64,000 bases of DNA from Sweltsa coloradensis (GCA_024449915.1 JAMZAV010001450.1:248001-312000), one strand, 5' to 3'; numbered from the stretch's first letter, positions 45,901-59,149 are shown. The notes: generated by a model not told the origin, from the sequence alone. Program-made: numbers and translations.

Positions 45901-47420
45901 GGTAATCGCACATAGTCCCTATAGTGGTGGTAGAGACCAGCAAGCCTGTCCAGTCCCACAGTAAACAGGCACACAAGAAACAGGGAAAGTTTCTCTAGGC
46001 CCAACAGTGTCAGGCAACATAGAACACGGTGCCAAAAACCCTCCGACAACAGCTATAAACAAACTTTTCTAGTAATTAGACAGCAAATCGAAGATTTCCG
46101 GATTTTTTCCCGCGCTTTTATTGTCAATTTCAAATTACTTTCTCACGTCTGAGCTTTTTCGTGCGATTCGTTTTCTTTCTTTTCATCCTCATTTGGTGTT
46201 GAATAATTATCTCTTTCTTATGCACGTGCACGGAAATAATTGTTACACAAAACGCTATTCATCCGCGAAAAGATATAGTTCCGCTCGATTGAAATTGCGA
46301 CAATGTGAGGACGATGATGTAATATTAATATTGATTTTTAGGAAGTGTCGTTTGGAAAGAGATGGGCACGAACTGTGTTCATTGCTCCGTTAAGAAGCAA
46401 CTTTGGAATGTATAAATGCCGAGAACTTGATTGGAGCGGAAAAACGCGGTAGTTTTCCCGCGCGTTGAGATGCGGTTTTATGGGTCGAGGAAAAACCCTC
46501 TCTTTTCCGCCACTTTGCGCCCACGTTCACAGGATATCATCGAGGAACTTGAGCAGTGTAGCTTTGAGAACAAAATTCAATAATTTTGGATGTTCACGGT
46601 GTTGTCACAGTGATGGTTTGTTAAAACCGGAAATTGTCCGTCACGAAGTTTCAATTTATTGTCAAACTAATGTCCAAATTGTCCCCCTTTATGAATCCTA
46701 GCTGTCTTTGTCCTCAATTTACACCGTTTCACTTGAAGAAATAAGCGTCTTTGCCAGGCGTAAATTAACACTTACATTTAGCACCAGCCTTGAGAGGTAA
46801 AAGCGTTGAGTGTAAAGAAAGTGTAGCTATGAAATTCGCACATTTCAAAGTAACTGTTATAATGTTGGATTTTTATAAATAGAGAAAATGGTATAATAAA
46901 ATAAATATTATAAATTAAAAAGCACCAAAGCTGTGTTATTGGAGTGAGAGTATTTATGAAAGTGTTTGAATTGAATGGAAGCTGGGCACATGACCTCCGA
47001 CACATATTGCTGCAAATTAAAAATTCGTTCGTTTTGTCAACACCGTGAATCACCTTTTACCCAATTTTTGATCTGTATTTTACCCTAGGTGTATTACCAC
47101 AATTTGGGTGGGCAAGAAAAACTATGTACACCTGAATAGTAACGTTAAAATGAACAAATTGCGCACGCACTAACACAAACAGACTGAATACGTGCGTTAA
47201 ATTATATCACTTGCTTAGAATAGGCTAAACTATTGTATGCTTTAGATCGGTGGTTAATTAATAGAATGCCGGTAAACTATACGCAACGTCTTTTTGAAGT
47301 ACGTGACTTTGGTCGCGTTGTATGTGTGCGTTTGAGGTGGAGTGGGTGGGGTGGGTGAGGGTGTGGGTGGGGCCCTGCCCCATCATATTGAAAATAAATC
47401 ATTCATTCAGGATGGTCGGT
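45900..47420. other. Intergenic, no gene supported
   Basis: Short open frames at 46121-46393 and 46465-46701 show no recognisable motif and no convincing splice structure; I treat them as chance. Confidence 0.4.
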
Positions 47421-47584
47421 GTCGAAATCATCCTGGCGACCTCCCGGGCAAGTTGGATCAGATTTTGCTTTTCTGCCCAGGGATAATAATAATATGTATG
47501 CCCCTCTTCAGTGTCTAACTAGTGTATTGCCGTAAGGACAATTATTCTGAAGTTATGTCCGAGAATCTTCAGTCACGAGTTGTG

Positions 47585-47935
47585 TGGCATGGCTTCGTTT
47601 GTCTTGTGGTTACGTTCTGCTTCAATGCAGATGGTCCAGGTACGATTTCGCTATAGTCTTTATTTAAATTTCTGATTTGGACTTAATTCCATCAGTTCTT
47701 GGCTTAGGAATTAGTAAGCGGTGACTTTGGAGCCGTTCTAGCAACGAGGCACATAATAAATTCAAAGTTGTATTGAATCGGCCTTTTGATTCTGGCGTTG
47801 ATCCACGGGTGTTCGCATTGTCCATACCACTGATTGCTTTATTTCCTATTAAAAACTATCGCTTTTTAGTTCGTTATCGTTCACTCGTCAATTGCGTCTG
47901 GGCCTACAGGGTTGGCTTGGTCGCGGACGCAATTA
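47585..47935 (+). repeat. SINE family B followed by (AAGTC)n
   Basis: TTCGTTTGTCTTGTGGTTAC head and GTGACTTTGGAGCCGTTCTA body. The tail is replaced after GGCTTGGTCGCG by a short run of AAGTC repeats (47938-47972). Confidence 0.65.
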
Positions 47936-48189
47936 TTCAAGTCAAGTCAAGTCAAGTCAAGTCAAGTCAAGTCTCGCTCGTGGGACAGTGATTGTGCTCA
48001 ACACACTCCCAGCAACCACAACAAAAGCAGAACTCATTTATCACGTAAACACTGTCCAACCTAAGAAATATCTGGGCCAATTGATTCTTTCCACGGGCCT
48101 ACTTGAATTCGAGAGAAAATGTGAAACAATCGCACAAGTTTCACCATTTAAACACGATCTCGACGCGCAGGGAAAACCGCTATAGACAC

Positions 48190-50030
48190 TTCAATCGAAC
48201 GGAATGGTTTTTATTTTAAGAAGGATAGCAACACTTTGGGAAAAATCAATTTCAATTATTTATCCGGGTCTTACATATAAATTGAATGTAAAATTACAAT
48301 GCAAAATATAAAAATTCATGTTAATTAAAATGAAGGACAAACAAACACACCAATTATAGCCACAAGTTGTCAAGCTGTATAATAGGACATCATCAAATGT
48401 AAATTTATTTATTCAAATGTCTATGACCCCCAAAAATTAGTTTTACTATATAATATAACATAGCATAATATAACAATAAAATTATAAAAAATATTATTTT
48501 GTAACTATGATTGTACACGATTTTGAGTTTTTTGATCCTGAAATTTGTGAAAATATGAGTTTTGGTGATATTCTTAAATCGACTTTAACCTGCTTAATTT
48601 TTTGTTTCACATAGATACCAGAGTATTATACCAATATAAAAAAATGTCCCTTTATAACATCGTGTCTTGAAAATGTTCACACCAACACGCAAAATTATGC
48701 ATTCCAAAATCACACCCCTTCTTGGTAATCAGCATATTTTGACCGAACTACTGGCCCAAATAACAAAACAAAATATAGTGGATTTACAGAAAAGGCTGTC
48801 TAGTACGTCAATATTGGACAATATTTTTGGATCATAATCCTCCAAGGTCACATATTATTTCTTATGGGACATTTTTGCCGATTGGGCTTAGCTCGAAAAT
48901 AACTGTTGGTCAATTTATTTTCTGGTCAATGGTGGACCCATATTTTTGTTACTTTCTAAATTCATAACTAGTTATTCCATTAGCCTGTATGAAGTATATT
49001 TTTGTGTTAGGGGGTGAATACCTCTTAAAGAAATACTATGTTATTTTCGTTGATAACTAGCACAATACTAAAATATAACACTTTCATATTATATTTATCT
49101 AGTCCATGGGACAACAAGGTACAGAGTGTGACCATAGTTGGCTACGATACGAACGCACTGATATTTTCTAGGACTTATTCCAGAACTTGGTAAAACCTTC
49201 AATCAGGATTGCCTTGGCTGTCACGGGAATCGAACCAGCGACCTACTGATTAAAAGTCTTGATCGTAGCGCGTGGTCTACCTCTATCGGTGAAAGAAAAT
49301 AATATATCTATACATTTTCTCATACTATTCACTTCCTTAAAAAAACAAAACACAAACGAGACAATGCGGAAATATCTGCGACTAGAAATGAACTGGAGCT
49401 AAAAACCTCATCAGCGAATATCACCATAGAGTGTCACGGTACGCAGGCTACAGATAATTACTGGATATCACACGTATTTAATACATTCAGTTTCTGTCTC
49501 TATTGAGAGAAATTATCTGGCTTAACCGAATGAATAATAGCTAGGTTACTTTCTTAGGAGAAGACTAATGATAAACTCACATGACCTAATAATGTTCAAA
49601 TAGGCCAGACAAAAGGCGAGTTTTAACAAGGAAAATATCATTTGGCATTTTGCTTTGCCAAGAAAATGGCAGCCGGCCGGCCGCTAATTAGCTATAGGTA
49701 CAGCCAATGACGTACATAAGCTTTGCGTAGCTTATATTATGTCATTGGGTACAGCAGCGCTCATGCGCCATCTAGATCTATTAACTATTCCAATTTCTTT
49801 GATGGAAACACTTCTGGGTCCGGGGTAGTTCTTCTGTCGAACTATATGGGAAAAAGGAAATACCGACGGTAAAAAGTCTATTGCATCAGCCATCAAGCAC
49901 CAACCATATTTTAAGTCATCAGTAGATTAAAGGCCTAAATAATAATAAAAAAACTCATTAACATATACAAAAATGCAAACAACAGTAAAATAGTCGTAAC
50001 GATCTCATCGTTAAAGTTCCTAAAAAAAAA
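48190..50030. other. Intergenic AT-rich sequence with one SINE C fragment
   Basis: A family C-like tRNA fragment lies near 49190-49275 (TCAGGATTGCC..., ACGGGAATCGAACC). Nothing else recognised. Confidence 0.4.
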
Positions 50031-50034
50031 CGTC

Positions 50035-50385
50035 TGGACGGGGTATAGAAGTGGCCCAGAGCTAGGTTCTGTTAATCGTAAAAGGCGATTCAAGAGAAAA
50101 AGTCCACCTCGCAAACATCAGCTAGTATAAGAGGGGAGTATATTCCACCCCGAAACTAGAGTCGAGCTCTGACAATCGTCTTCGGGGACACCTCCTCCTT
50201 CCCTTGACGACCTCTCCGACGACGATGACAATGACACAACGAACGATGACAAAGAAGATGACGACCGCGACGTGAGAAACCCCCCTTTCTCCCCTTACCC
50301 GTGGCTGGTTCTCACACATGGCCCCAGCTCCCTAGAGTGGTGCATTATGACCTAACGGTTGACGCGTCCTTAATCCAAATAAAAA
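50035..50385 (-). repeat. Repeat family E, inverted copy
   Basis: Ends TGGTGCATTATGACCTAACG, GTTGACGCGTCC, the reverse of the start of 32525-32760; interior CTCCGACGACGATGACAATG. Its acidic-looking frames are by-products of GACGAC repeats. Confidence 0.6.
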
Positions 50386-50661
50386 AATCAACGTCAAAGA
50401 TGAAACCTAATGAACCGCGATTGTTTCAATGCAAAATAGTCTTCTCCATGGTTTTACGACTTGTCGGGCGTAGGATAGTAAAACTCGACGATAACTGAGT
50501 TAGCCAACTGGCAAGTTGCAACTGGACGCAGCTAGTCTCGGGGCTGCAGAATAGACACAACGTTACGTACTACAGTTGGTTATTTTGTGTGCACTAATGC
50601 ACATGTTTCCACGTTCTTTACCAGCAGTTTATGAAACTAAAGATGATAGACGTTAAATAAT

Positions 50662-50734
50662 TTGGATGAGCGTAGCGAGCGTAGCGAAGATTCCATTTCA
50701 CTACACTGGAGAAAAAAATCCGGAATGTTTTTTT

Positions 50735-50786
<52 letters not shown>

Positions 50787-51705
50787 TTTTTTGTATTTTT
50801 GTGTGTCTGTTAACACGATTCCGGCTAAACCGTTACTCCAATTGCAATGAAATTTTCTGGAGACCTTTGAAATCTCTGAACTTAGAACTGCACGGTTCGA
50901 AAAATCGATCGAAGAATTATTTCTCATGAAAATTGCAATTTTACGATTTTTTCGATTTTCTTGTTTTTTTTTCTGTTTGTGTTTTTGTGTGTTTGTTAAC
51001 ACGATTCCAGCTAAACCGATACTCCAATTTCGCTGAAATTTTCTGGAGGCCTTCAAAATCTCTGGATTTAGAACTGCCACGTTTTTGAGCGCAATCGAAA
51101 GATTTTTTCTCATGAAAATCGCAATTTTACGATTTTTTTTTCGTTTTTCTTATTTTTTCTGTTTGTATTTTTGTGTGTTTGTTAACACGATTACGGCTTA
51201 ACCGATACTCCAATTGCGTTGAAATTTTCTGGAGGTATTCGAAATCACTAAACTTAGAACTGCCATGTTTTTTAGCGCAATCTAAAAATTATTTTTCATT
51301 AAAATCGCAGTTTTACGATTTTTTTCGATTTTTTTAAATTGTCTTCGACTTATAACACCTACATGCTTTATTCGATTGTAATAATTTTTTTACAGAACCT
51401 TAATTTATGAATTAATATATTCGTGTGAAATTTGAGCGTAATCTAAAAATTATTTCTCATGAAAATCGCAATTTTTCACTTTTTCGGTTTAAAAAACATT
51501 TCTTCGGCTTATAACACCTACATGCTTTATCCGATTGTAATGATTTTTTCACAGAACCCTAATTTTATGAATTTATATATTAATGTGAAATTTGAGCGCA
51601 ATCGAAAAATTATTTCTCATGAAAATCGCAATTTCAATTTTTATCGTCTAAAAAAATACGCTCATCCAACAACGCGCCTGCAAAAGCGTTTGCGAAGCTT
51701 CCTAG
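50662..51705 (+). mobile_element. Helitron-like element, family 1, longest copy
   Basis: TTGGATGAGCGTAGCGAGCG start and CAACGCGCCTGCAAAAGCGT, TTGCGAAGCTTCCTAG end, then T. Contains a (TTTC)n tract, three copies of the GTTAACACGATTCCGGCTAA-type head module and about five 145-bp units, so the internal repeats have expanded. Confidence 0.65.
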
Positions 51706-51989
51706 TTACACATACATGCACATACTTGTTCATACATTTAATGTCTATCTGCCTACAGATCATTGTAAAATCATCATCATCATTGATCATTTATAATTTA
51801 AAAAAAATCCAAGATTATAAAAATAACGTTCTGTTTACTATTTACCAGAATCGATAAAGAAAACGGGGAAATTTCTTTACCGGCTCGGATATTTACCTTA
51901 CACATTAAAAATGCTGCTGATGCTTTTATTCAAGTATCGATGACTGCGCCAATGAATCTGCGACTTCGTTCGTCGGTGCAAACTGTTTT

Positions 51990-52180
51990 TGTTTCTTGGG
52001 TGTCGTGCCCAGGGTGTATAGTGCATGGCCCTCTTCATTGTATATTGTAGTTAGGATTGTGAAGAGTTGTTCGAGGGCTTCCTTTGCATTCGCACTAAAG
52101 AGTGTTGAAAACCTTGGAAGAACCTTCAATCAGGATTGCCGGTCTCGACGGGATTCTAACCCAGGACGTCTGAAGACGAG
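51990..52180 (-). repeat. SINE family C
   Basis: Reverse copy: GTGCCCAGGGTGTATAGTGC, TTGAAAACCTTGGAAGAACC, CAGGATTGCCGGTCTCGACG and GGATTCTAACCCAGGA. Confidence 0.6.
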
Positions 52181-52330
52181 TCTCGCGCTTCAAACGGTGT
52201 TCAAAAGGCATCTCGCGCCGTTTAGGGTCATTATCGCTCGCACGCTCCGTAGAAGAACAAGCTCGTGGAGTATTGTCTGACCCTTACTGCGTGGGCGACA
52301 ACCACTGGACTTGGCTAATAAACGTCTTCA

Positions 52331-52881
52331 TTGGATGAGCATAGCGAAGATTCCATTTCACTACACTGGAGAAAAAAATCCGGAATGTTTTTTTGTTGTA
52401 TTTTTGGCTGTTTGTTAACACGATTCCGGCTAAACCGATACTCCAATTGCGATGAAATTTTCTGGAGACCTTCGAAATCTCTAAACTTAGAACTGCCACG
52501 TTTTTGAGCGCAATCGAAAAATTATTTCTCATTAAAATCGCAATTTTACGCCCTACATGCTTTAGTTTATCCGATCGCAATGATTTTTTCACAGACCCTT
52601 AATTTTATGAATTTATATATTCGTGTGAAATTTGAGCGCAATCGAATAATTATTTCTTATGAAAATCGCAATTTTACGATTTTTTTCTTTTTTTAAATTA
52701 CGATTTCTTAAAAAAAAAAGTTTATTTTTTATTTAATTTAAATTAATTTTTAAAAAAATCTTCAACTTAGTAATGATTTTTTCACAGAACAACAGAAAAT
52801 CCGCATAACACATGGCAGCTCAATGCACCAATTACGCTCATCCAACAACGCGCCGGAAAAAACGTTTGCGAAGCTTCCTAG
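52331..52881 (+). mobile_element. Helitron-like element, family 1
   Basis: TTGGATGAGCATAGCGAAG start and CTCATCCAACAACGCGCCGG, AAAAAACGTTTGCGAAGCTT, CCTAG end, then T. Confidence 0.65.
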
Positions 52882-52904
52882 TATGTATAACTCCTTTGAT
52901 ATAG

Positions 52905-52983
52905 GGGGAGGAAAGAAAATGTTACAGGGTACTTAACACATGGCTCACTCACTCGTCCAGCAACGACTTTGGCGTTTCCCTAG
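52905..52983 (+). mobile_element. Helitron-like family 2, 3' end only
   Basis: CACATGGCTCACTCACTCGT, CCAGCAACGACTTTGGCGTT, TCCCTAG, then T; nearly identical to the end at 26490-26543. Sits immediately after a family 1 copy. Confidence 0.6.
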
Positions 52984-53399
52984 TTTAATTTTGGTAGCAA
53001 ATCGTTTCTTTATTTTGCTTCACCCGAAATGTATTGATATCTAGTTACGTATTTAGAAAGTGAATCAATCTCCGTCTAAGCCGTACATCCGAGCAATTTA
53101 GATGGAAAATTACATTTGAAATTTGCCTCTTTCATTGAATTATCGTTTACAAGTATTTCAAGCCTTGATATAAAAGTAAAACAAACAGCAAAAAAATGTG
53201 ATAACCCCCCCCCCCCCCAAATACAAAAATTGTAAAAAAAAAAAACGGCAGCCAAGCTCTCCTTCAAAAGTCTTCTGCTGGGAATGTTGTGAGGTATAGA
53301 ATTTGAGCTAATCTTTTATTCTTCCTCCCTAGAGTTTCGCAAAGTAGGCCTAAGATCATTTCGCCTGTTGACAAGCGCCACGCAAACCATTTTCGTGGT

Positions 53400-53667
53400 A
53401 AAAAAGTAAAAATTTTAAACTCAAAATCACAAAAAAAAATTACTTGGCCATTGACTTTTTAAAGTTCTCGCAATGAACATTTTTTAATAGTTTTACAATT
53501 TTTCGTTTTTTTTAAATTACGCTTTTTTCGTTTTAAAAAAAAATTCGACTCAGTAATGATTGTTTCACAGAACAACAGAAAATCTGCATATCATAATATG
53601 GCAGCTCAATGCACCAATTACGCTCATCCAACAACGCGCCTGAAAAAGCGTTTGCGAAGCTTCCTAG
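53400..53667 (+). mobile_element. Helitron-like family 1, 3' end, 5'-truncated
   Basis: Ends GCTCATCCAACAACGCGCCT, GAAAAAGCGTTTGCGAAGCT, TCCTAG, then T. It lacks the TTGGATGAGCG start. Confidence 0.6.
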
Positions 53668-53757
53668 TGTTAGGTAAAGCTTGCATTTTGGTGATGTTAA
53701 CAATCTTTACACAATATTGTTTTGTTCACAAGTGTGAGCAATTTTGTGTTGTGCATA

Positions 53758-54412
53758 CTAGGAAGCTTCGCAAACGCTTTTTCAGGCGCGTTGTTGGATG
53801 AGCGTAATTTAAAAAAAAAACGAAACAAAGAGTAAAATTGCGATTTTCATGAGAAATAATTTTTGATTGCGCTCAAATACACACGAATATATTTATTTTT
53901 CTTTTTAAAGTCCTGTGAAAAAATCATTGCAATCGGATAAAGCATGAAGCCTAGGTGTTATTAGTCGAAGGAATTGTTTTAAAACGAAAAAGCATAAAAT
54001 TGCGATTTTCAGGAGAAATAATTGTTCGATTTCTCTCAAATTTCACACGAATATATTAATTCATAAAATTAAGGTTCTGTGAAAAAATCATTACAATCAG
54101 ATAAAGCATGTAGGTGTTAAAAGCCGAAAAATGTTTTTTTAAATCGGAAAAAATCGGAAAATTGCGATTTTTATGAGAAATAATTTTTCGATTGCACTCA
54201 AAAACGTGGCAGTTCTAAGTTCAGAGATTTCGAATGCCTCCAGAAAATTTCATCGCAATTGGATTATCGTAAAGCAAGAATCAAGTTAACAAACACACAA
54301 CAATACTAACAGAAAAAAAGAAAGAAAGAAAGAAAGAAAGAAAGAAAAAATAGTATTTTTTTCTCCGGTGTTGTAGAATGGAATCTTCGCTTCGCTCGCT
54401 ACGCTCATCCAA
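53758..54412 (-). mobile_element. Helitron-like element, family 1
   Basis: Reverse orientation, CTAGGAAGCTTCGCAAACGC start and CGCTACGCTCATCCAA end; tail-to-tail with the copy ending at 53667, 90 bp apart. Confidence 0.65.
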
Positions 54413-55370
54413 TTATAAAATAAGACAGATTAAAAACCATTTTATATTTTCCAACAATTATTATTATCAACAAAAATTAAGCAATATTTTCGTTGGTCGA
54501 TTCGCTATCGTTCAGTTGGTATATTTAAATTATTGTTTGGGAATTTTGGGTGTTGGTCGGTGGTAAAATGTTGGAATTTTCTGTCTCCAAATTAAATTCA
54601 TCATCATTCGTGAAAAAACAACGAAAATTTGAGACTTTTTTCCATTGTTGTATGGCCACAGTAATGTGAAAGAAATATTATAATAAATCAACAAAGAATG
54701 ACATTGAAAAAACAAATTAAAAAATGAACCAAATAATTTAACTTGTTTTATACATACTTCGAGTTCTGTGTAGACATTTTATACGAGTATTTTGTAACGT
54801 AATTTACGTAATATTTTTTATACGTAGCTATATAATAATTTTTGAAAAAGACTCGCGGACGGTTTACAACACTAATGCGTTTTAAAATCGAGTTTAATGT
54901 TTAATCAATATTGGGACCTTCATTTCTCCTCTGTGTTGTCTGAGGCCCTATAGTTTGTTTGCATATTTTAACATTAGTGTGCTGTATAAATTTCTTCGTG
55001 GGATAGGTCGCGTATACAAGCACAACTAATTTCACTACGTCTACATAAATGTTGTAAACCGTTGGTCTGTATGATACCTTAGTACAATGTTGTCCTTAAC
55101 AAATAATTAAATAAGTAAATCTATACTCATGGTTATACTGCATAATCATTATCTCGTGACAACCAACGTTTGACGATTGCACGGATGAAGTCTTGTTCAC
55201 TTTGAAGCTCTGCCGATTGTAGTATGGAGTTGTGGTTAACAACAGTTATCAAGCTAGAATGTGCATGTTAAGCGCGATTAGAGCACATTTTCAAAATATT
55301 GTTTAGTTTTTAAGTTATTTACCGTAAATAGTCTTTCAAAGAGTTTTTTGTAATAATTTAAGTATTTAAA
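54413..55370. other. Intergenic AT-rich sequence, nothing recognised
   Basis: No coding segment or element terminus seen. Confidence 0.4.
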
Positions 55371-55371
55371 T

Positions 55372-55690
55372 CACGTATACCGCTGGTTAGAGCAGACGGA
55401 GGGTTCGAGAGCTAGTGTAACGGCTTCATTCTCCTCGACTTCTGCTGGGCAGTCCGGGTTAGTGGAGGAACCTATATGACTGTCAAAGTTACACCGTCCT
55501 TTCGGATGGGACGTTAAGCCGTTGGTCCCCTTGGTACTTTTCGAAAAGAGTAGGCTACTTGCCGGTACCGGGTTTCCCCTCCTCCCTTCTGTTCATACTT
55601 CATCCTCATCTATCACCACTCATCGTCTCGAATAGCAAAAGTGCATTAATATGAGACGTTAAGCAATATCCAGTCAATCAATCAATCAAT
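55372..55690 (+). repeat. Body and (TCAA)n tail of the 5S-type SINE, head missing
   Basis: CACGTATACCGCTGGTTAGA, CCTTTCGGATGGGACGTTAA, GCCGGTACCGGGTTTCCCCT, then (TCAA)n; co-linear with 4282-4600. Confidence 0.7.
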
Positions 55691-56429
55691 TAAGTATTTT
55701 AAGTTTAGGTAACTTATGAAGAAAACAACTTGAAATGTTGAAATTATCTTTAATCGCGATATATGCGTCAAGTTTTAAATTTTCTAATTGTTGTAAAATT
55801 TGAACGTGTAGACCCACCCGTTTGTTCAGAATCATCGAGCAATTGAAATTGACGACTTATATGCAGTAGTATTATAGACGGGGTAGGCCTATAGTAACTA
55901 GCATCCGGAAAGTGATTTTGAGCATGTTTCAACCTCAAATGAATGTTCGTACTACAACCAAATTTGGCATTAGCATAATCCAAATCCCCTGATAATGATA
56001 GTTTTAAAATTCATTTCACGTATCATGAAAGCTGGGCGACAAGGTTCCTGAATGTAATAGTTCGCCTCGGCTTGGCTGCGGCGCCCTAACGGGCACCTAG
56101 ATAGCAACTTAATTTCGGCAGTACGTGCTTCGTCCTATCAACTTTCTCGAATTACCAAATTATTTATTAAAGAAAATTACATGCGCTAAGCAGAATATTT
56201 TACGATATTATGGCTGTAAAACGTTTCTCTACGTATTATTCATGCACTCCAGGAACGGTGGAAAGGGTTTATATCTTCACTTCAGAAGGTCTTTGGCCTC
56301 AGCCATGTCGTCGGTGGAGGCGCCTGTGTTGGAGGAGCTTAAGGCAACACCAGTGTTCAATGCATTCTCAAGAAATATCTTGTATTTTCAAGGTAGTATT
56401 TCTATTCTATTCTATTCACTCCAAATAAA

Positions 56430-56625
56430 CCACCGTCCGCGGTGGCACATATAATTATAGGGCGCTGGTCTGAAGCGTATGGCTCTTCGAGGACGTGGGT
56501 TCGAATCCCGCATAACGCATTGACAATTTGTAATCGTCATTCATCGTCATCTATCACCTCTCATCGACTCGAATAGCCTCGGTGCATTAATAGAGTTCAT
56601 CATCTAAATAAACCGACCGATGACG
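56430..56625 (+). repeat. SINE family D
   Basis: CCGTCCGCGGTGGCACATAT, GGGCGCTGGTCTGAAGCG and GTGGGTTCGAATCCCGC, then CGTCATCTATCACCTCTCAT and TCGAATAGCCTCGGTGCATT. Confidence 0.65.
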
Positions 56626-56678
56626 ATAGACTAGAGTGGACCTAGTTGTGTTTTGTCTGGTCTTGCGAAATTGTCTTA

Positions 56679-57223
56679 TTGGATGAGCGTAGCGAGCGAA
56701 GCGAAGATTCCATTCTACTTTACCGGAGAAAAAAATCTGGAATGTTTTTTGTATTTTTGTTTGTATGTTAACACGATTCCGGCTCAACCGATACTCCAAT
56801 TGCGATGAAATTTTCTGGAGACCTTCGAAATCTCTGAACTTAGAACTGCTACGTTTTTGAGCTCAATCATAAAATTATTTCTCATAAAAATCTCAATTTT
56901 GCGATTTTTCCGATTTTTTAAAATTTCATCTACTTGTAACACCTACATGCTTTATTCGATTGTAATGATTTTTTCACAGAACCTTAATTTTAAGAATTAA
57001 TGTATTCGTGCGAAATTTGAGCGCAATCGAAAAATTATTTCTTCTGAAAATTGCAATTTTGCAATTTTTTATATTTTTAATTACGATTTTTTTCGTTCTT
57101 TCTTCGATGTTATAATGATTTTTTCACAGAACAACAGAAAATCTGCATACCACATGGCAGCTCAATGCACCAATTACGCTCATCCATCAACGCGCCTGAA
57201 AAAGCGTTTGCGAAGCTTCCTAG
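56679..57223 (+). mobile_element. Helitron-like element, family 1
   Basis: TTGGATGAGCGTAGCGAGCG start; CATCAACGCGCCTGAAAAAG, CGTTTGCGAAGCTTCCTAG end, then T. Confidence 0.65.
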
Positions 57224-57671
57224 TTAAATAAATTACATTAAATTACAATAAATTAATTTATTTTTCAAATTCATTTCGTCAAAAGGTTTCAGTCTGAAGT
57301 GGGTGGTCGCAGGAAGATGTAGGGAGGGGGAGGAGGTATTTTTCTCTTCCCCCACCCCCTTCCTACGCGCCTTCCTCTGTAGGGCACAATATTCACACAT
57401 CAGTTTACCTCAGGGTGATTCTATAAGAAATGGCGTTATCCATCACATTTAACGCGTACGTCAGCAGCTGGTGTGACCGCTTTCGTTGAGTGTTGGGGTA
57501 TTAGGAAGGAACGTTCAAGGGCTGTCAGTTTAATCAAATCCGACATGTTCCCGAGGAAAGCGCTTGCAATATGATTTAACCGTAACTGGTATCGAACCGT
57601 TGACTTCCCAATTGAGAGTTCCGTGTTTAAACGACGTGCAGCTTCATCAGATATGTCTTTATGACTATTTA

Positions 57672-58450
57672 AAAGTCTTGTTTATCAATAACACTTTGGC
57701 CTAAAAACTAGCGTGGTAGATTACAGTTCATTCTTTACTATATAGCAAACTCAACATGATTATTTGTATTGGTATAATACAGATTATGCCAACGGCCTTG
57801 CCATGTTGAATACACCGGTTCTCGATAGATCACCGAAGGAAAGCAACATCGGGCGTGGTTGGTACTCGAGTGGGTGACCACTTGGGAACACCACGTGCTG
57901 TTGGCAAAGGGGGTGAAGCAGATCGCCAGATTGTGCCCCCGATTGAAAAACGATCTTCCATTGTCACCCTTAGCCGCTCTGCGGAGAACAATGTTCATAA
58001 CATGTTTCTTGTGTTGGATAAAAAAGATTAATTAACAAGTTTATGTTCAATAATAATAACAGAACCTGATATTCAATATTTTTAGGCTATTTGGTGGAGG
58101 TGCCGGGTATTACACATTTCTAAAACTTATCATTATCATCAAGCTAAATTGTTTAGTGATTCAGTTTTCTATACAACAAAATTTTGTTTATCAATAACAT
58201 TTTGATCTTAAATATATTGTGGTAGTTCAGGGTTCAGTCTTGACAGTTGAGAGCAGAACATGAATATTAGTTTTGTATCGGTATAATACAGATAAATTAA
58301 TAACAAGTTTATGTTCAAAATTAATATCTGAACTTAAATTAAAAATTTTCAGGATATTTGGTGGAGGTGCCGGGTATCACACATTTCTAAAACTTACCAT
58401 TATCATCACGCTAAATTGTTAAGTGATTCAGCTTTCTATGCAACAAAGTT
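57672..58450. repeat. Tandem duplication, one copy carrying a 5S SINE
   Basis: Two diverged copies begin GTTTATCAATAACA (about 57680 and 58187) and share TGGTATAATACAGAT, TAACAAGTTTATGTTCA and GGTGGAGGTGCCGGGTAT. Copy 1 is longer only because of the insertion at 57787-58024. Confidence 0.7.
57787..58024 (+). mobile_element. 5S rRNA-derived SINE with target-site duplication
   Basis: 57788-57905 is an almost full-length 5S rRNA sequence: GCCAACGGCCTTGCCATGTT start, TCGGGCGTGGTTGGTACTCG, AGTGGGTGACCACTTGGGAA, GTGCTGTTGGC end. It is followed by an unrelated body of about 115 nt and an A-rich end. AGATTA flanks it on both sides (57781-57786, 58025-58030). The neighbouring duplicate (about 58290-58310) keeps the uninterrupted site. 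Confidence 0.8.
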
Positions 58451-58453
58451 TTG

Positions 58454-59130
58454 TTGGATGAGCGTAGCGAGCGTAGCGAGCGAAGCGAAGATTCCATTTC
58501 ACTACACTGGAGAAAAAAATCCGGAATGTTTTTTTTTTCTTTCTTTTTTTTTGTATTTTTGTGTGTTTGTTAACACGATTCCGGCTAAACCGATACTCCG
58601 ATTGCGATGAAATTTTATGGAGGCCTTCGAAATCTCTGAACTTAGAACTGCCAAGTTTTTGAGCGCAATCGGGAAAATTTTTCTTATAAAAAACGCAATT
58701 TTACGATTTTTTTCGATTTTTAAAAAAATTCTTCGACTTATAACACTTACATGCTTTATCCGATTGTAATGATTTTTTAACAGAACCTTAATTTTACGAA
58801 TTAAGATATTCGTGTGAAATTTGAGCGTAATCGAAAAATTATTTCTCATAAAAATCGAAATTTTACGGGTTTTTTCTTTTTTAAAACAATTCTTTGACAT
58901 ATAACACCTACATGCTTTATCCTATTGTAATGATTTTTTTATAGAACCTTAACTTCATGAATTAATATACTCGTGTAAAATTTGAGCGCAATTGAATAAT
59001 TATTTCTTATGAAAATTGCAATTTTACGATTTTTTTCTTTTTTTAAAATTACGTAAAAATTACGATTTATTAAAAAATTTAAGTTTATTTTTAATTTAAT
59101 TTAATTTAATTTAAAAAAAATCTTCGGCTA
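58454..59130 (+). mobile_element. Helitron-like family 1, 3'-truncated
   Basis: TTGGATGAGCGTAGCGAGCG start and several 145-bp units; lost after ...AAAAAAAATCTTCGGCTAAG, with no CTCATCCAACAACGCG end. Confidence 0.6.
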
Positions 59131-59149
59131 AGGGTGTCTATCGACTGAC

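Noticed and set aside
47892..48185. 97-codon frame following the (AAGTC)n run
   Set aside because: The first third is SINE B and microsatellite; the rest has no recognised motif or partner exon.
50637..51113. 158-codon open frame on the - strand
   Set aside because: It lies wholly inside a Helitron-like copy and reads through simple repeats; similar frames arise in other copies by chance.
57788..57905. Functional 5S rRNA gene
   Set aside because: Substitutions in the box A region, no T-run terminator directly after the 3' end, A-rich tail, target duplication and a preserved empty site all point to a SINE.
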